Source: Phenylobacterium sp.
GTDB lineage: Bacteria > Pseudomonadota > Alphaproteobacteria > Caulobacterales > Caulobacteraceae
Direction of reading: 5' to 3'
Length of the DNA stretch: 37,065 bases
Assembly: GCF_030651755.1 (NCBI RefSeq)
Contig: NZ_JAUSBZ010000034.1
Span: forward strand, 1 to 37,065
The first letter of the stretch is position 1; each line of letters starts with the position of its first letter. Made by a program: the position numbers and the translations under genes. Positions 17,147-23,956 of the stretch are shown here, piece after piece. The notes under the pieces are model-generated. The model was not told where the DNA came from. It was given only the letters and a program-made list of their open reading frames with translations, and searched no databases.

Positions 17147-17437
17147 TCAGCCCTTGAGCAGGTTCAGGCAGCGGCCGACGGCCTGGCCATTGGCCTCGGC
17201 GGTCTTCAGTTTGAGCTTTCCGCCCATCACCAGCCCGCGCAGGTGGCTGCGCATCAGCTTCTCGATGTCGGAATCGGCTTTCACATGGGGCGCCACGGTC
17301 TTGTGCATCAGCTGGCCCTCCGGCGAGAGGCTGGCGGCGCACTTGTCAGCGGCGGGATTGGCCAGGGCGGCTGTGGCGCCCAGACTGGCGACGGCCAGGG
17401 TGGAGAGCATCAGGGCGCGGAGGCGGGGGCGGGTCAT
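17147..17437 (-). CDS. small secreted two-cysteine protein, unknown
   Basis: 96 residues with a signal peptide (MTRPRLRALMLSTLAVASLGATAALA, cut before N27) and a mature helical part of about 70 residues. The only two mature cysteines are C33 and C90, near the two ends, suggesting one disulfide that pins the termini (DKCAASLSPEG and VGRCLNLLKG). I do not recognise a family. It is separated from the serine hydrolase stop by two bases (tail to tail) and lies 90 bases downstream of the transglutaminase on the same strand. Confidence 0.7.
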   Translation of the reverse strand: MTRPRLRALMLSTLAVASLGATAALANPAADKCAASLSPEGQLMHKTVAPHVKADSDIEKLMRSHLRGLVMGGKLKLKTAEANGQAVGRCLNLLKG

Positions 17438-17527
17438 GGTCTGACGTCCTTGCTGGGGCTTCTGGCGCTCACCGTGCCAAAGGCCTGTGACCGGAGCAAG
17501 GCGTTCAAATCGCCGCCGGGGCGGTCG

Positions 17528-18385
17528 TCAGCCGCCAGGGGCGATCCGCACCGAGACCTCCATGGCCAGGGCGTCGACGGCGCCGCCGGCGAAACTGCCG
17601 GAGACGGGCATGATCTGGCCATTGGCCCGACCCACAGCCAAGGGAATCAGCCCCGCGGCGCCGACGCTATTGTGGGTGGGGTCGAAGGTGATCCAGCCGG
17701 CGCCGGGCAGATAGATCTCGGCCCAGGCGTGGGTGGTGTCGGCCTGGCGATCCTCGCGATCTGGATCAAACATGTAGCCGCTGACCGCCCGGGCGCCGAA
17801 GCCCAGCTGACGGGCCGCCTCGATGAACAGGGCCGCCAGGTCCCGGCAGGAGCCGCTGGCCAGGCGCAGGGTCTCCCCCGCCGTCTGGACGCCCTCCTCG
17901 TCCCGCACCCGGTAGAGGGCCGCGCCGAGGACGCCGGCGTTGAGATCCTTGAGCAGGGACAGGGTGTCGGTGCGCGGCCCGGCGACAAAGCCATGCGCCC
18001 AGCGCGCCACGTCAGGATCTGGCGCGGGCAGTCGCAACAGGCCCAGGTCGTCGGCCTCCTGGGCCTCATAGACAAAGGGATAGGTCTGGGCGGCTGGTGA
18101 AATCGAAAACACCGGCCAGGGCCGCGCATTGGAGGCCACCCGCAGACGGCTCTCGATGGAGAGTTCTGCCGACATCTGGCTGAAGCTGGCGGTGGCGCAG
18201 AGATTGCCGAAAACGTCCTGGCTCCAGGCGATCTCGGCGCTGGGCGAACAGGTCAGCTGGAAGTCGAGCACGGCGAGCTCGTGGCTCTCCCGGGGACGCA
18301 GCATAAGGCGGTGCGGATGCAGGACCACCGGCCGGGCGAACCGGTAGGTGGTCCTGTGGAGGATCTCGAGGGTCGCTGCAGTCAC
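17528..18385 (-). CDS. transglutaminase family protein (bacterial transglutaminase-like N-terminal domain plus core)
   Basis: 285 residues, no signal peptide. The N-terminal domain (LEILHRTTYRFARPVVLHPHRLMLRPRES) is the bacterial transglutaminase-like domain. The core holds the papain-like triad C180 (SGSCRDLA), H219 (TTHAWAEIYLPGAGW) and D235 (FDPTHNS). Such cytoplasmic proteins are often found with alpha-E/circularly permuted ATP-grasp proteins in peptide-modifying clusters; none is next to it here. Activity may be protease-like or cross-linking; the substrate is unknown. The 42-residue basic protein lies just upstream on the same strand. Confidence 0.92.
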   Translation of the reverse strand: MTAATLEILHRTTYRFARPVVLHPHRLMLRPRESHELAVLDFQLTCSPSAEIAWSQDVFGNLCATASFSQMSAELSIESRLRVASNARPWPVFSISPAAQTYPFVYEAQEADDLGLLRLPAPDPDVARWAHGFVAGPRTDTLSLLKDLNAGVLGAALYRVRDEEGVQTAGETLRLASGSCRDLAALFIEAARQLGFGARAVSGYMFDPDREDRQADTTHAWAEIYLPGAGWITFDPTHNSVGAAGLIPLAVGRANGQIMPVSGSFAGGAVDALAMEVSVRIAPGG

Positions 18386-18402
18386 GCCAGACCCAGACTC
18401 GA

Positions 18403-18531
18403 TCAGCGCTTCTTGCCCGGCGAGGCGCCGGCCGCATCCAGGAAGGACCGCGGGGCGGCTTCCGGTTTGGCTGCGGCGGCCTGCTTGGGCTTGCGGACTT
18501 CTTTGTTGGATTTTTTCTGGCCCTTGGCCAT
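18403..18531 (-). CDS. very small lysine-rich protein
   Basis: A 42-codon frame starting at ATG 18531 with GGAGA upstream on the minus strand (CCGGAGATCTCCCATG). It begins MAKGQKKSNKEVRKPKQAAAA and ends SPGKKR, with K/R-rich sequence at both ends and AAPRSFLDAAG between. Short proteins starting MAKGQ-x-x-SN and rich in lysine are common and usually uncharacterised in alphaproteobacteria (recollection). It sits 17 bases upstream of the transglutaminase start, so co-transcription is likely. The regular SD and biased composition support a real gene. Confidence 0.6.
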   Translation of the reverse strand: MAKGQKKSNKEVRKPKQAAAAKPEAAPRSFLDAAGASPGKKR

Positions 18532-18867
18532 GGGAGATCTCCGGAGCGGCGGACGCCGCCTTTAGGGAATGGATGGGCTCAACAGCCGTTCATCGTGAGC
18601 CGACGATGGGCGCGCCGGGAGGAGAAAACCGGCCCTAACGCGGCCGCAGACCCAGCAGGGAAAAGGCTACCGGAGCCAGAATGGCGCTGACAACGCAGAG
18701 CGCCGACACAATCAAAAGGGGAGACATGAAAAACCTGGATGCGCGCCGCACCGGAGGGGATCGACCGCTTGAGACGCGGCACACGCCCGATGACGCACCC
18801 CTATAGATGGGGTGTCGCAGGGAAATAGCCAGGGCTGGCCTGGACGTCTTGGCATGGAGGCTCATCC
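18532..18867. other. 336-base stretch with only doubtful tiny frames
   Basis: Between the 42-residue protein and the gene at 18868. It contains a small hairpin ATCGT-N6-ACGAT near 18591-18606 and two tiny overlapping divergent frames sharing the CATG at 18725-18728: a hydrophobic 30-codon frame on the minus strand (listed separately) and a 26-residue polar frame at 18726-18806 on the plus strand, whose GGAG is only two bases before its ATG. No promoter or RNA gene was convincing. Confidence 0.4.
18635..18727 (-). CDS. possible 30-residue single-helix membrane peptide
   Basis: ATG at 18727, stop TAG at 18635-18637. MSPLLIVSALCVVSAI begins a single hydrophobic helix, and the end LLGLRPR gives a positively charged cytoplasmic tail, the usual layout of bacterial small membrane proteins. 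An AGG is placed 6 bases before the start. There is no neighbour in operon distance and no family is recognised. It could be chance in G+C-rich DNA. Confidence 0.3.
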   Translation of the reverse strand: MSPLLIVSALCVVSAILAPVAFSLLGLRPR

Positions 18868-19239
18868 ATGGTCCGAAAGACGCCCATGGCGCAGTCCCCC
18901 CGTGATCCCCGAATGAATGACCGCCGGCCGGCGGACTCCGCCGAATCCCGCGCCACAGCCGGCTGGGTGGTGGCGGTTCTGCTGGAGCCCGGCCGGGACC
19001 GTGAGCAGGGTCAACGCTATTTCGCCATAGGGCGCGCCGACCGCGCCCAGGCCGAATGGGTGGCCATCGACATGGCCCTGAGCCTGGGTCTGCGGGTGGC
19101 CGCCAGCCCGGCCCGCGGGGAGGAGCCGGTGCAGGCCCTGGCGCCCCTGTCCCTGGTGCGGATGCGCGCCCTGGGCCTGGCCTCAGGGGAGCGTCGCGAC
19201 CTGGGTGAGCGGCGGCCCCGTCGGTGGTTGACCAGCTAG
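18868..19239 (+). CDS. hypothetical protein
   Basis: 123 residues from ATG 18868, supported by GGAGG 7 bases upstream. The first 30 residues are polar and probably disordered. The core WVVAVLLEPGRDREQGQRYFAIGRADRAQAEWVAIDMALSLG looks folded (beta-beta-alpha), and the end is Arg-rich (ERRDLGERRPRRWLTS). I do not recognise the family. Later in-frame ATGs at 18886 and 18913 are possible starts. It precedes the TylF-type methyltransferase on the same strand with 122 bases between. Confidence 0.55.
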   Translation: MVRKTPMAQSPRDPRMNDRRPADSAESRATAGWVVAVLLEPGRDREQGQRYFAIGRADRAQAEWVAIDMALSLGLRVAASPARGEEPVQALAPLSLVRMRALGLASGERRDLGERRPRRWLTS

Positions 19240-19361
19240 GTCTGTGGCGCGCGCGGCGATGGGTGATAAATCGGCTGGCGGCCAAAATCAGAGCATGGGT
19301 TTGACCGCGTTTTGACCCTATGACGGGTCCACCTTTTGCTGATCGCGCTCCAGGAGGCGTC

Positions 19362-20132
19362 ATGTCCGATTTGCCCAAGCTCGAACATCCGACGGCCCTG
19401 ATGCCTCGGGCCTTTTATGGCATGCGGAGCCTTGAGCCGATCAAGGCGGCGATAGACGGCATCGCCGAGGCCATGATCGAGCCCCGCGGCCTGTTCGTCG
19501 GCGACAACCTGATCACCATGGCCAAGCGGCTGGGCTTTCTGGACGACCAGGTCTTGATGGGCGCCTTCCAGCGCCACTGCAGCACCGCAGCGGAGCGCGG
19601 CGCCCTGTGGCGTTTGGTGACCCTGGTCTGGGCGGCGCGGACGGCCCTGCGGATCGAGGGCGATTTCGTTGAGTGCGGTTGCTACAAGGGCACGTCGGCG
19701 CGGGTCATTTCCGAGGTCGTCAACTTCGTCAATCTGGACCGGCGCTACTACCTCTACGACCTCTTCCGTCACGACGACTCCATGCCCCACCACAGCATGG
19801 TGGAGCATAGCGACACCCTGGTCGATCAGGTCCGCGAGCGGTTCGCCGACATGCCAAATGTGACCATCACCCAGGGCCGGGTTCCAGACAGCCTGGCTGT
19901 GGCGGCGCCCGAAAAGATCGCCTTCATGCACCTGGACCTGAACAACGCCGACGCCGAGATCGGGGCGCTGGAGGTGCTGTTCGACCGGATTTCCCCCGGC
20001 GGAATCCTGATTCTCGATGATTTTGGCTGGCTGGCCTATCAGGACCAGCTGTTGGCTGAGGTCCGATGGATGGCCGAGCGCGGCTATCACATTCTGGAGC
20101 TGCCCACCGGCCAGGGCATGGTGATCAAATAG
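19362..20132 (+). CDS. TylF/MycF-family class I SAM-dependent methyltransferase
   Basis: 256 residues from ATG 19362, chosen for the GGAGG 5 bases upstream. The SAM-binding segment is GDFVECGCYKGTSARVI (101-116), followed by YYLYDLFRHDD (129-139), the acidic metal-binding run FMHLDLNNADAEIGAL and ILILDDFGW (215-223), as in TylF/MycF sugar O-methyltransferases that bind Mg2+. Here there is no macrolide or other natural product cluster; in Caulobacterales such enzymes more often modify surface glycans, which is an inference. Its end overlaps the convergent GNAT gene by 8 bases. Confidence 0.88.
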   Translation: MSDLPKLEHPTALMPRAFYGMRSLEPIKAAIDGIAEAMIEPRGLFVGDNLITMAKRLGFLDDQVLMGAFQRHCSTAAERGALWRLVTLVWAARTALRIEGDFVECGCYKGTSARVISEVVNFVNLDRRYYLYDLFRHDDSMPHHSMVEHSDTLVDQVRERFADMPNVTITQGRVPDSLAVAAPEKIAFMHLDLNNADAEIGALEVLFDRISPGGILILDDFGWLAYQDQLLAEVRWMAERGYHILELPTGQGMVIK

Positions 20133-20607
20133 CCGCCCAATCGGCCCAGCTCATCTCACGCCCCGGATAGGCCACCTGGCTGAACGGCCAGTCGGCCGCG
20201 ATCCAGGCGCGGAAGGCGGCGAACAGGGGCTCGTCCAGGGCCGCCGCCGAGGCCCGGACCCAGCAGAAGGCCTTGGCCTCATAGCCCGCCCGCTCGGCCG
20301 GGTAGATGTAGGCGCAGCCCAAGCATTCGCCCTCCCCGTCCCCCTGGGGCGCCATCACGGTGTAGGCGAAGGACCGTCGCCGATCGAACTCCCCCTGGTG
20401 CCAGCCGAGGTCCACCAGATCCTCCTCCAGGGTCATGTCCGCCCTGGGCCAATCGCTCTCGGGTCCAAACAGGCCCAGCAGGCGCTCCTGGCTGGTCATC
20501 ACCGCCGCATAGTCCTTGACCAGGTCGTGGATCGTCAGGGGCCGCAGGATGAAGTCGGCGGTGCGCAGGCCTGCGGGTATGGCGAAGTCTGGGGGGACGA
20601 ACGGCAT
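20125..20607 (-). CDS. GNAT-like N-acetyltransferase domain protein
   Basis: 160 residues from ATG 20607, preceded by GGAG on the minus strand; the open frame continues 64 codons upstream in Arg/Pro-rich sequence that looks non-coding. FILRPLTIHDLVKDYAAVMTSQERLLGLFGPESDWP at the N terminus and SFAYTVMAP...CLGCAYIYPAERAGYEAKAFCWVRAS fit a GNAT protein with a degenerate acetyl-CoA loop: no clear Q/R-x-x-G-x-A motif is visible, so catalytic activity is uncertain. The substrate is unknown. Confidence 0.75.
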   Translation of the reverse strand: MPFVPPDFAIPAGLRTADFILRPLTIHDLVKDYAAVMTSQERLLGLFGPESDWPRADMTLEEDLVDLGWHQGEFDRRRSFAYTVMAPQGDGEGECLGCAYIYPAERAGYEAKAFCWVRASAAALDEPLFAAFRAWIAADWPFSQVAYPGREMSWADWAAI

Positions 20608-20743
20608 GGGCTCACTCCGTTGAGCCGCCACCCTGCGGCCTCGAAGCGCCCTTGAGAAGGCCGGCGAACGCCGGGGCGGCCGAACGCCCCTGAGCGGCGG
20701 GTTCTGGCGCAGAATTCCTCGATCAGGACGCCGCTTTGATCGT

Positions 20744-21823
20744 TCAGGCCCCGGTCCCGAAGCGGCCGGTCTCGAAAAAGGTCTCCAGGACCGCCTCATA
20801 GGGACCCGGATCGACCCCGGCGGCGGCCAGCCAGGCGGGATTGGACAGGGTGCTGGCGTAGCGTTCGCCGGAGTCGCACAGCAGGGTAACCACCGAGCCG
20901 GTCTGGCCCTTGGCGGCCATGGCCTCGATCACCTGGGCGCAGGCCCAGAGATTGGTCCCTGTCGAGCCGCCGCAGGAACGGCCCAGGCGGCGGCTGGCCA
21001 CCCGGGCGCCGGCGATGCTGGCGCCATCCGACACGGCGATGGCCCGGTCGATCAGCTCGGGATTGAAGGACGGCTCGCAGCGGGCCCGGCCGATGCCCTC
21101 GATGATCGAACTCTGGTCGGCGCTGGTGGTCGCGCCGCGATCGGCCACATGGCGATGGAAAACCGAGGCTTGCGGGTCGGCCAGGCACAGCTGCGTCTGG
21201 GCGCGGTTGTAGCGGATGAAGCGGCCCAGGGTGGCGGTGGTGCCGCCGGTGCCGGCGCCGGCCACGATCCAGGCGGGCTCGGGATGCGGCTCCTGGGCCA
21301 TCTGGCTGAAGATCGACTGGGCGATATTGTTGTTGCCCCGCCAGTCGGTGGCCCGCTCGGCATAGGTGAACTGGTCCATATAATGGCCAGACAGTTCGGC
21401 GGCGAGCCGGGCGCTCTGGGCATAGACCTCGTGGGCGGCCTCGACGAAATAGGTCTCGCCCCCGTGGAATTCGATCTGCGCCACCTTCTCGGCCGAGGTG
21501 GACCTGGGCATCACCGCAATGAACCGGAGACCCAGCAGACGGGCGAAATAGGCCTCCGACACCGCTGTCGAGCCGCTGGAGGCCTCGATGACCGGGGTCT
21601 TGGGCCCGATCCAGCCATTGCAGAGGGCGTAGAGAAACAGGGACCGGGCCAGCCGGTGCTTGAGGCTGCCCGTGGGGTGGGTCGACTCGTCCTTGAAATA
21701 GAGGTGAACCCCGCCGGCCAGGGGCGCGCGCAGCAGATGGGTGTCGGCCGACCGGTTGAAGTCGGCCTCGATGGTCTGGACGGCGCTGTCGATCCAGGCG
21801 CGGTCGCGGCAGAGACTGGTCAT
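20744..21823 (-). CDS. PLP-dependent cysteine synthase family protein
   Basis: 359 residues from ATG 21823 ([10 protein letters not shown]). Fold-type II PLP enzyme: the Schiff-base lysine is K55 in PTGSLKHR, the substrate loop is [10 protein letters not shown] (81-90) and the phosphate loop GAGTGGTT (189-196). It is longer than CysK (about 310) and has a distinct C-terminal extension ([28 protein letters not shown]), as in a subgroup of annotated cysteine synthase-like proteins. Cysteine synthase, cystathionine beta-synthase or another beta-replacement activity is possible. It is divergent from lolA, 204 bases away. Confidence 0.9.
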   Translation of the reverse strand: MTSLCRDRAWIDSAVQTIEADFNRSADTHLLRAPLAGGVHLYFKDESTHPTGSLKHRLARSLFLYALCNGWIGPKTPVIEASSGSTAVSEAYFARLLGLRFIAVMPRSTSAEKVAQIEFHGGETYFVEAAHEVYAQSARLAAELSGHYMDQFTYAERATDWRGNNNIAQSIFSQMAQEPHPEPAWIVAGAGTGGTTATLGRFIRYNRAQTQLCLADPQASVFHRHVADRGATTSADQSSIIEGIGRARCEPSFNPELIDRAIAVSDGASIAGARVASRRLGRSCGGSTGTNLWACAQVIEAMAAKGQTGSVVTLLCDSGERYASTLSNPAWLAAAGVDPGPYEAVLETFFETGRFGTGA

Positions 21824-22027
21824 GGGGCGGGGTTTCCCGGCGGGGTCTGAACCGCTCGGACATGACCCATTCATCGCCGTCCCGCTAGAGGTTGCGGCCA
21901 CGGAGCGCCCCATCGCCCAAGGAACGATGACCAAGCGTGGCCGTTAGCCGTCCCTCGGGCGAGACCCGCCCTATTGACGCCGTGGACAGGCGATAGACTG
22001 TTTGCTGAACTCAAGGAGCCGATTGAG

Positions 22028-22684
22028 ATGATCCGCACCCCCGACCTGACGAGACGCACCCTGGCCATGGGGCTGGCGGCCGCGCCCTTCGCCGGTCTGT
22101 TCGCCGCCGGTCCCGCCGCCGCGGCCCTGCCCGCGGCCGATCAGGCCCTGGTGGACCGGGCTGTGGCCTATCTTGAGGGTCTGACCAACGCCAAGGGCGC
22201 CTTCGTCCAGACCGATCCCCGGGGAGTCACCACCCAGGGCGAGATCTTCCTGAAGCGGCCGGGCAAGGCCCGCTTCGCCTACGCCCCGCCCTCGGGCCTG
22301 CTGGTGGTGTCTGATGGCAGCTTGGTTTCGGTGGCCAATTCCAAGCTCAAGACCTTTGAGTCCTATCCCCTGGGCGCCACGCCCCTGTCCCTGTTCCTGG
22401 CCCGGCAGATCCGCCTGGACCGGGGGGTCCAGGTGACGCGGGTGGCTCGGCTGGCCGACGGCTTCTCCATCACCGCCCGCGACAGCAAGAAGGAGGCGGA
22501 GGGCCAGATCACCCTGACCTTCTCCGACCAGCCCCTGAAGCTTGTGGGCTGGACCATCGGCGACGCCCAGGGCCAGGCCACCCGGATCCGGCTGACGCGG
22601 CTGGAAAAGGTGGCGAGCCTGGAAGACAGCCTGTTTGTCCTGAAGGACCCGCGCAATCTCCGCCCCGGCCGGGCGAGAATGTGA
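22028..22684 (+). CDS. lolA: outer membrane lipoprotein carrier protein LolA
   Basis: 218 residues from ATG 22028, with AAGGAG 9 bases upstream; the frame opens earlier at a TTG, but the signal peptide starts here. LolA ferries lipoproteins from LolCDE through the periplasm to the outer membrane. The mature part shows the LolA pattern: VAYLEGLTNAKGAFVQTDPRGVTTQGEIFLKRPGKARFAYAPPSGLLVVSDGSLVSVANSKLKTFESYPLGATPLSLFLA. The signal MIRTPDLTRRTLAMGLAAAPFAGL carries a twin arginine (T-R-R-T-L-A), so Tat export is possible, whereas LolA is normally Sec-exported. In relatives it lies next to ftsK; that gene is not in this window. Confidence 0.92.
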   Translation: MIRTPDLTRRTLAMGLAAAPFAGLFAAGPAAAALPAADQALVDRAVAYLEGLTNAKGAFVQTDPRGVTTQGEIFLKRPGKARFAYAPPSGLLVVSDGSLVSVANSKLKTFESYPLGATPLSLFLARQIRLDRGVQVTRVARLADGFSITARDSKKEAEGQITLTFSDQPLKLVGWTIGDAQGQATRIRLTRLEKVASLEDSLFVLKDPRNLRPGRARM

Positions 22685-22702
22685 CAATCTCACAACAGGC
22701 AA

Positions 22703-22717
22703 GAATCATCGTGATTC
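22703..22717. promoter_or_regulatory. palindrome of two GANTC (CcrM) sites upstream of the ncRNA promoter
   Basis: GAATCATCGTGATTC is a perfect 6-bp inverted repeat with a 3-base centre, and each arm contains a GANTC site (22703-22707 and 22713-22717). It ends 4 bases before the -35 at 22722. CcrM methylates GANTC in Caulobacterales, and GcrA activates promoters with methylated GANTC, so cell-cycle control is a plausible inference; a simple dimeric repressor or activator site is the alternative. Confidence 0.5.
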
Positions 22718-22721
22718 ACGC

Positions 22722-22750
22722 TTGACTTTTATTGTCTTCGTGGCAAATAT
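22722..22750 (+). promoter_or_regulatory. predicted sigma70-type promoter of the ncRNA candidate
   Basis: TTGACT at 22722-22727, a 17-base spacer, and AAATAT at 22745-22750. The spacer itself is AT-rich, standing out in this G+C-rich genome. Predicted transcription start at about 22757. Confidence 0.6.
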
Positions 22751-22756
22751 GACACG

Positions 22757-22880
22757 TATCGCTGATGCGGGGCTGCGGCCCGGCGGCAGCGCCGTTCCGG
22801 AACCTATCCCCTCCCGGCGGCGGCATGAGAGACGACCGACTTAGCGCCCGGGGTTCTCCAGTCCCCGGGCGTTTTCTTTT
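22757..22880 (+). ncRNA. candidate structured small RNA upstream of xthA
   Basis: About 124 nt from the predicted start to the end of a strong terminator. No open frame with an SD is evident. Internal complementarity includes GGGC-TGCG-GCCC, CGGCG-GCAG-CGCCG, and alternatively CGCCG-TT-CCGG pairing with CCGGCGGCG further on, leaving the pyrimidine-rich loop AACCTATCCCCTC. The 3' half (GGCGGCGGCATGAGAG) faintly recalls the end of 6S RNA, but the length is short for 6S, and the 4.5S SRP motif is absent. It may be an independent sRNA or an attenuated leader of xthA; the terminator favours an independent RNA. Confidence 0.55.
22845..22880 (+). terminator. Rho-independent terminator of the ncRNA candidate
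   Basis: A perfect 9-bp stem CGCCCGGGG (22845-22853) with CCCCGGGCG (22863-22871), a 9-base loop TTCTCCAGT, and the tail TTTTCTTTT at 22872-22880. It lies 82 bases before the xthA start, so it would cut off read-through into xthA. Confidence 0.88.
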
Positions 22881-22897
22881 GGGCGCCTGGAGCCTGA

Positions 22898-22941
22898 GCG
22901 GGTTTTGATCCGATAACCGGTTCCCCCTTATCGCAACGCGC
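22898..22941. repeat. nested palindromic repeat, copy A
   Basis: Outer arms GCGGGTT (22898-22904) and AACGCGC (22935-22941), inner arms CCGATAA (22910-22916) and TTATCGC (22928-22934), centre CCGGTTCCCCC. The same element, inverted, is at 30339-30381 with perfect arms. Similar palindromes are dispersed in alphaproteobacterial genomes (recollection). It lies between the ncRNA terminator and xthA. Confidence 0.75.
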
Positions 22942-22962
22942 CCTGTGGCCTAAACCACCGCC

Positions 22963-23769
22963 ATGCGCCTCCGTATCGCCTCCTGGAACATCAACTCCGT
23001 CCGCCTGCGCGCCGAGCAGGTCGCCCGCTTCGTCGATGAGCAGGGTCCCGACGTCCTTTGCCTGCAGGAGATCAAGTGTCAGGAGGCGGAGTTCCCCCGG
23101 GAGGCCTTCGCCGCCATGGGTCTGCCCCATGTGAAGATCGCCGGGCAGAAGGGCTGGCACGGGGTGGCCATCGCCTCGCGCCTGCCGATCGAGGACGCGC
23201 CGGTGCTCAATGTCTGCCGTGAGGGCCATGCCCGCTGCGTGTCGGCCAAGATCGCCGGCGTCGAGATCCAGAACTTCTATGTGCCGGCCGGCGGCGACGT
23301 TCCCGACCGGACCCTGAACCCCAAGTTCGACCACAAGCTCGACTTCTTCGAGAGCCTGACCGCCGAGATGGGGCGACGCGACCCCAGGGCGCCCCTGGCC
23401 ATTGTCGGCGACCTGAACGTGGCGCCGGGCGAGTTCGACGTCTGGAGCCACCGGCAGATGTCGCGCATCGTCAGCCACACACCTATCGAGGTGGCGGCCA
23501 TGGACGCCCTGCAGAAATCACTGGGCTTCATCGACCTGCCCCGGGCCGCGACGCCGGAGCCTGAAAAGCTGTTTTCCTGGTGGAGCTATCGTTCGGCGGA
23601 CTTCCGCAAGTCCAACCGCGGCCTGCGCCTGGACCACATCTGGGTCTCGCCGGGCTTGAAGGACGCCGCCTTCCGCACCGGCGCCGCCTCATCCCGCGTC
23701 CACGACACCGTCCGCGAATGGGAACGCCCCAGCGACCACGCCCCGGTCACCGCCGACCTGGGGCTTTAG
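22963..23769 (+). CDS. xthA: exodeoxyribonuclease III (AP endonuclease)
   Basis: 268 residues, the usual length. Base-excision repair enzyme cutting at abasic sites and removing 3' blocks with a Mg2+ active site. Motifs: ASWNINSVRLRAEQV at the N terminus, LCLQEIKCQ (metal-binding Glu), WHGVAIASR, NFYVPAGGD, VGDLNVAPGEFDVWSH (catalytic Asp and Asn), FSWWSYRS, LRLDHIWVS and the closing SDHAPVTADL with the catalytic Asp-His. It converges with cenR, separated by the periodic repeat at 23801-23945. Confidence 0.97.
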   Translation: MRLRIASWNINSVRLRAEQVARFVDEQGPDVLCLQEIKCQEAEFPREAFAAMGLPHVKIAGQKGWHGVAIASRLPIEDAPVLNVCREGHARCVSAKIAGVEIQNFYVPAGGDVPDRTLNPKFDHKLDFFESLTAEMGRRDPRAPLAIVGDLNVAPGEFDVWSHRQMSRIVSHTPIEVAAMDALQKSLGFIDLPRAATPEPEKLFSWWSYRSADFRKSNRGLRLDHIWVSPGLKDAAFRTGAASSRVHDTVREWERPSDHAPVTADLGL

Positions 23770-23800
23770 GGGCGACAACACTCAGCCCTGGACGTCTTGC

Positions 23801-23945
23801 GCGCCGCAGGCGCCTTCAAGGTGGGACACGAAGGACACAAAGGGGCGCAAAGGACACAAAGGGCGAGGCCGCCTATCTCTTGGTGTCCTTGGCAATCTTC
23901 GTGTCCTTTGTGTCCCCTCTTTCCGCAATAGCCTCAGGCCAAAGC
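23801..23945. repeat. intergenic inverted repeat with 9-bp periodic units (copy 2)
   Basis: Begins with GCGCCGCAGGCGC (23801-23813), identical to the start of copy 1 at 5825. Then 9-base units CACGAAGGA, CACAAAGGG, CGCAAAGGA, CACAAAGGG (about 23825-23862), a spacer, and the inverted counterpart in which GTGTCCTT and CTTCGTGTCCTTTGTGTCCC recur up to about 23918. The two arms can form a long imperfect hairpin. It fills most of the gap between the convergent genes xthA and cenR. Confidence 0.7.
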
Positions 23946-23956
23946 GCCCGGGCGCC

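Noticed and set aside
18635..19378. 247-codon minus-strand frame
   Set aside because: Arg/Pro-rich translation antisense to two plus-strand genes; only its last 30 codons form a possible separate small membrane peptide.
21974..22002. TTGACG as -35 for lolA
   Set aside because: No acceptable -10 hexamer at 16-18 bases.
22757..22880. Naming the ncRNA candidate 6S or 4.5S RNA
   Set aside because: The length is short for 6S, and the GGAAGG/GGAGCAG loop of the SRP RNA is missing; similarity at the 3' end is too weak.
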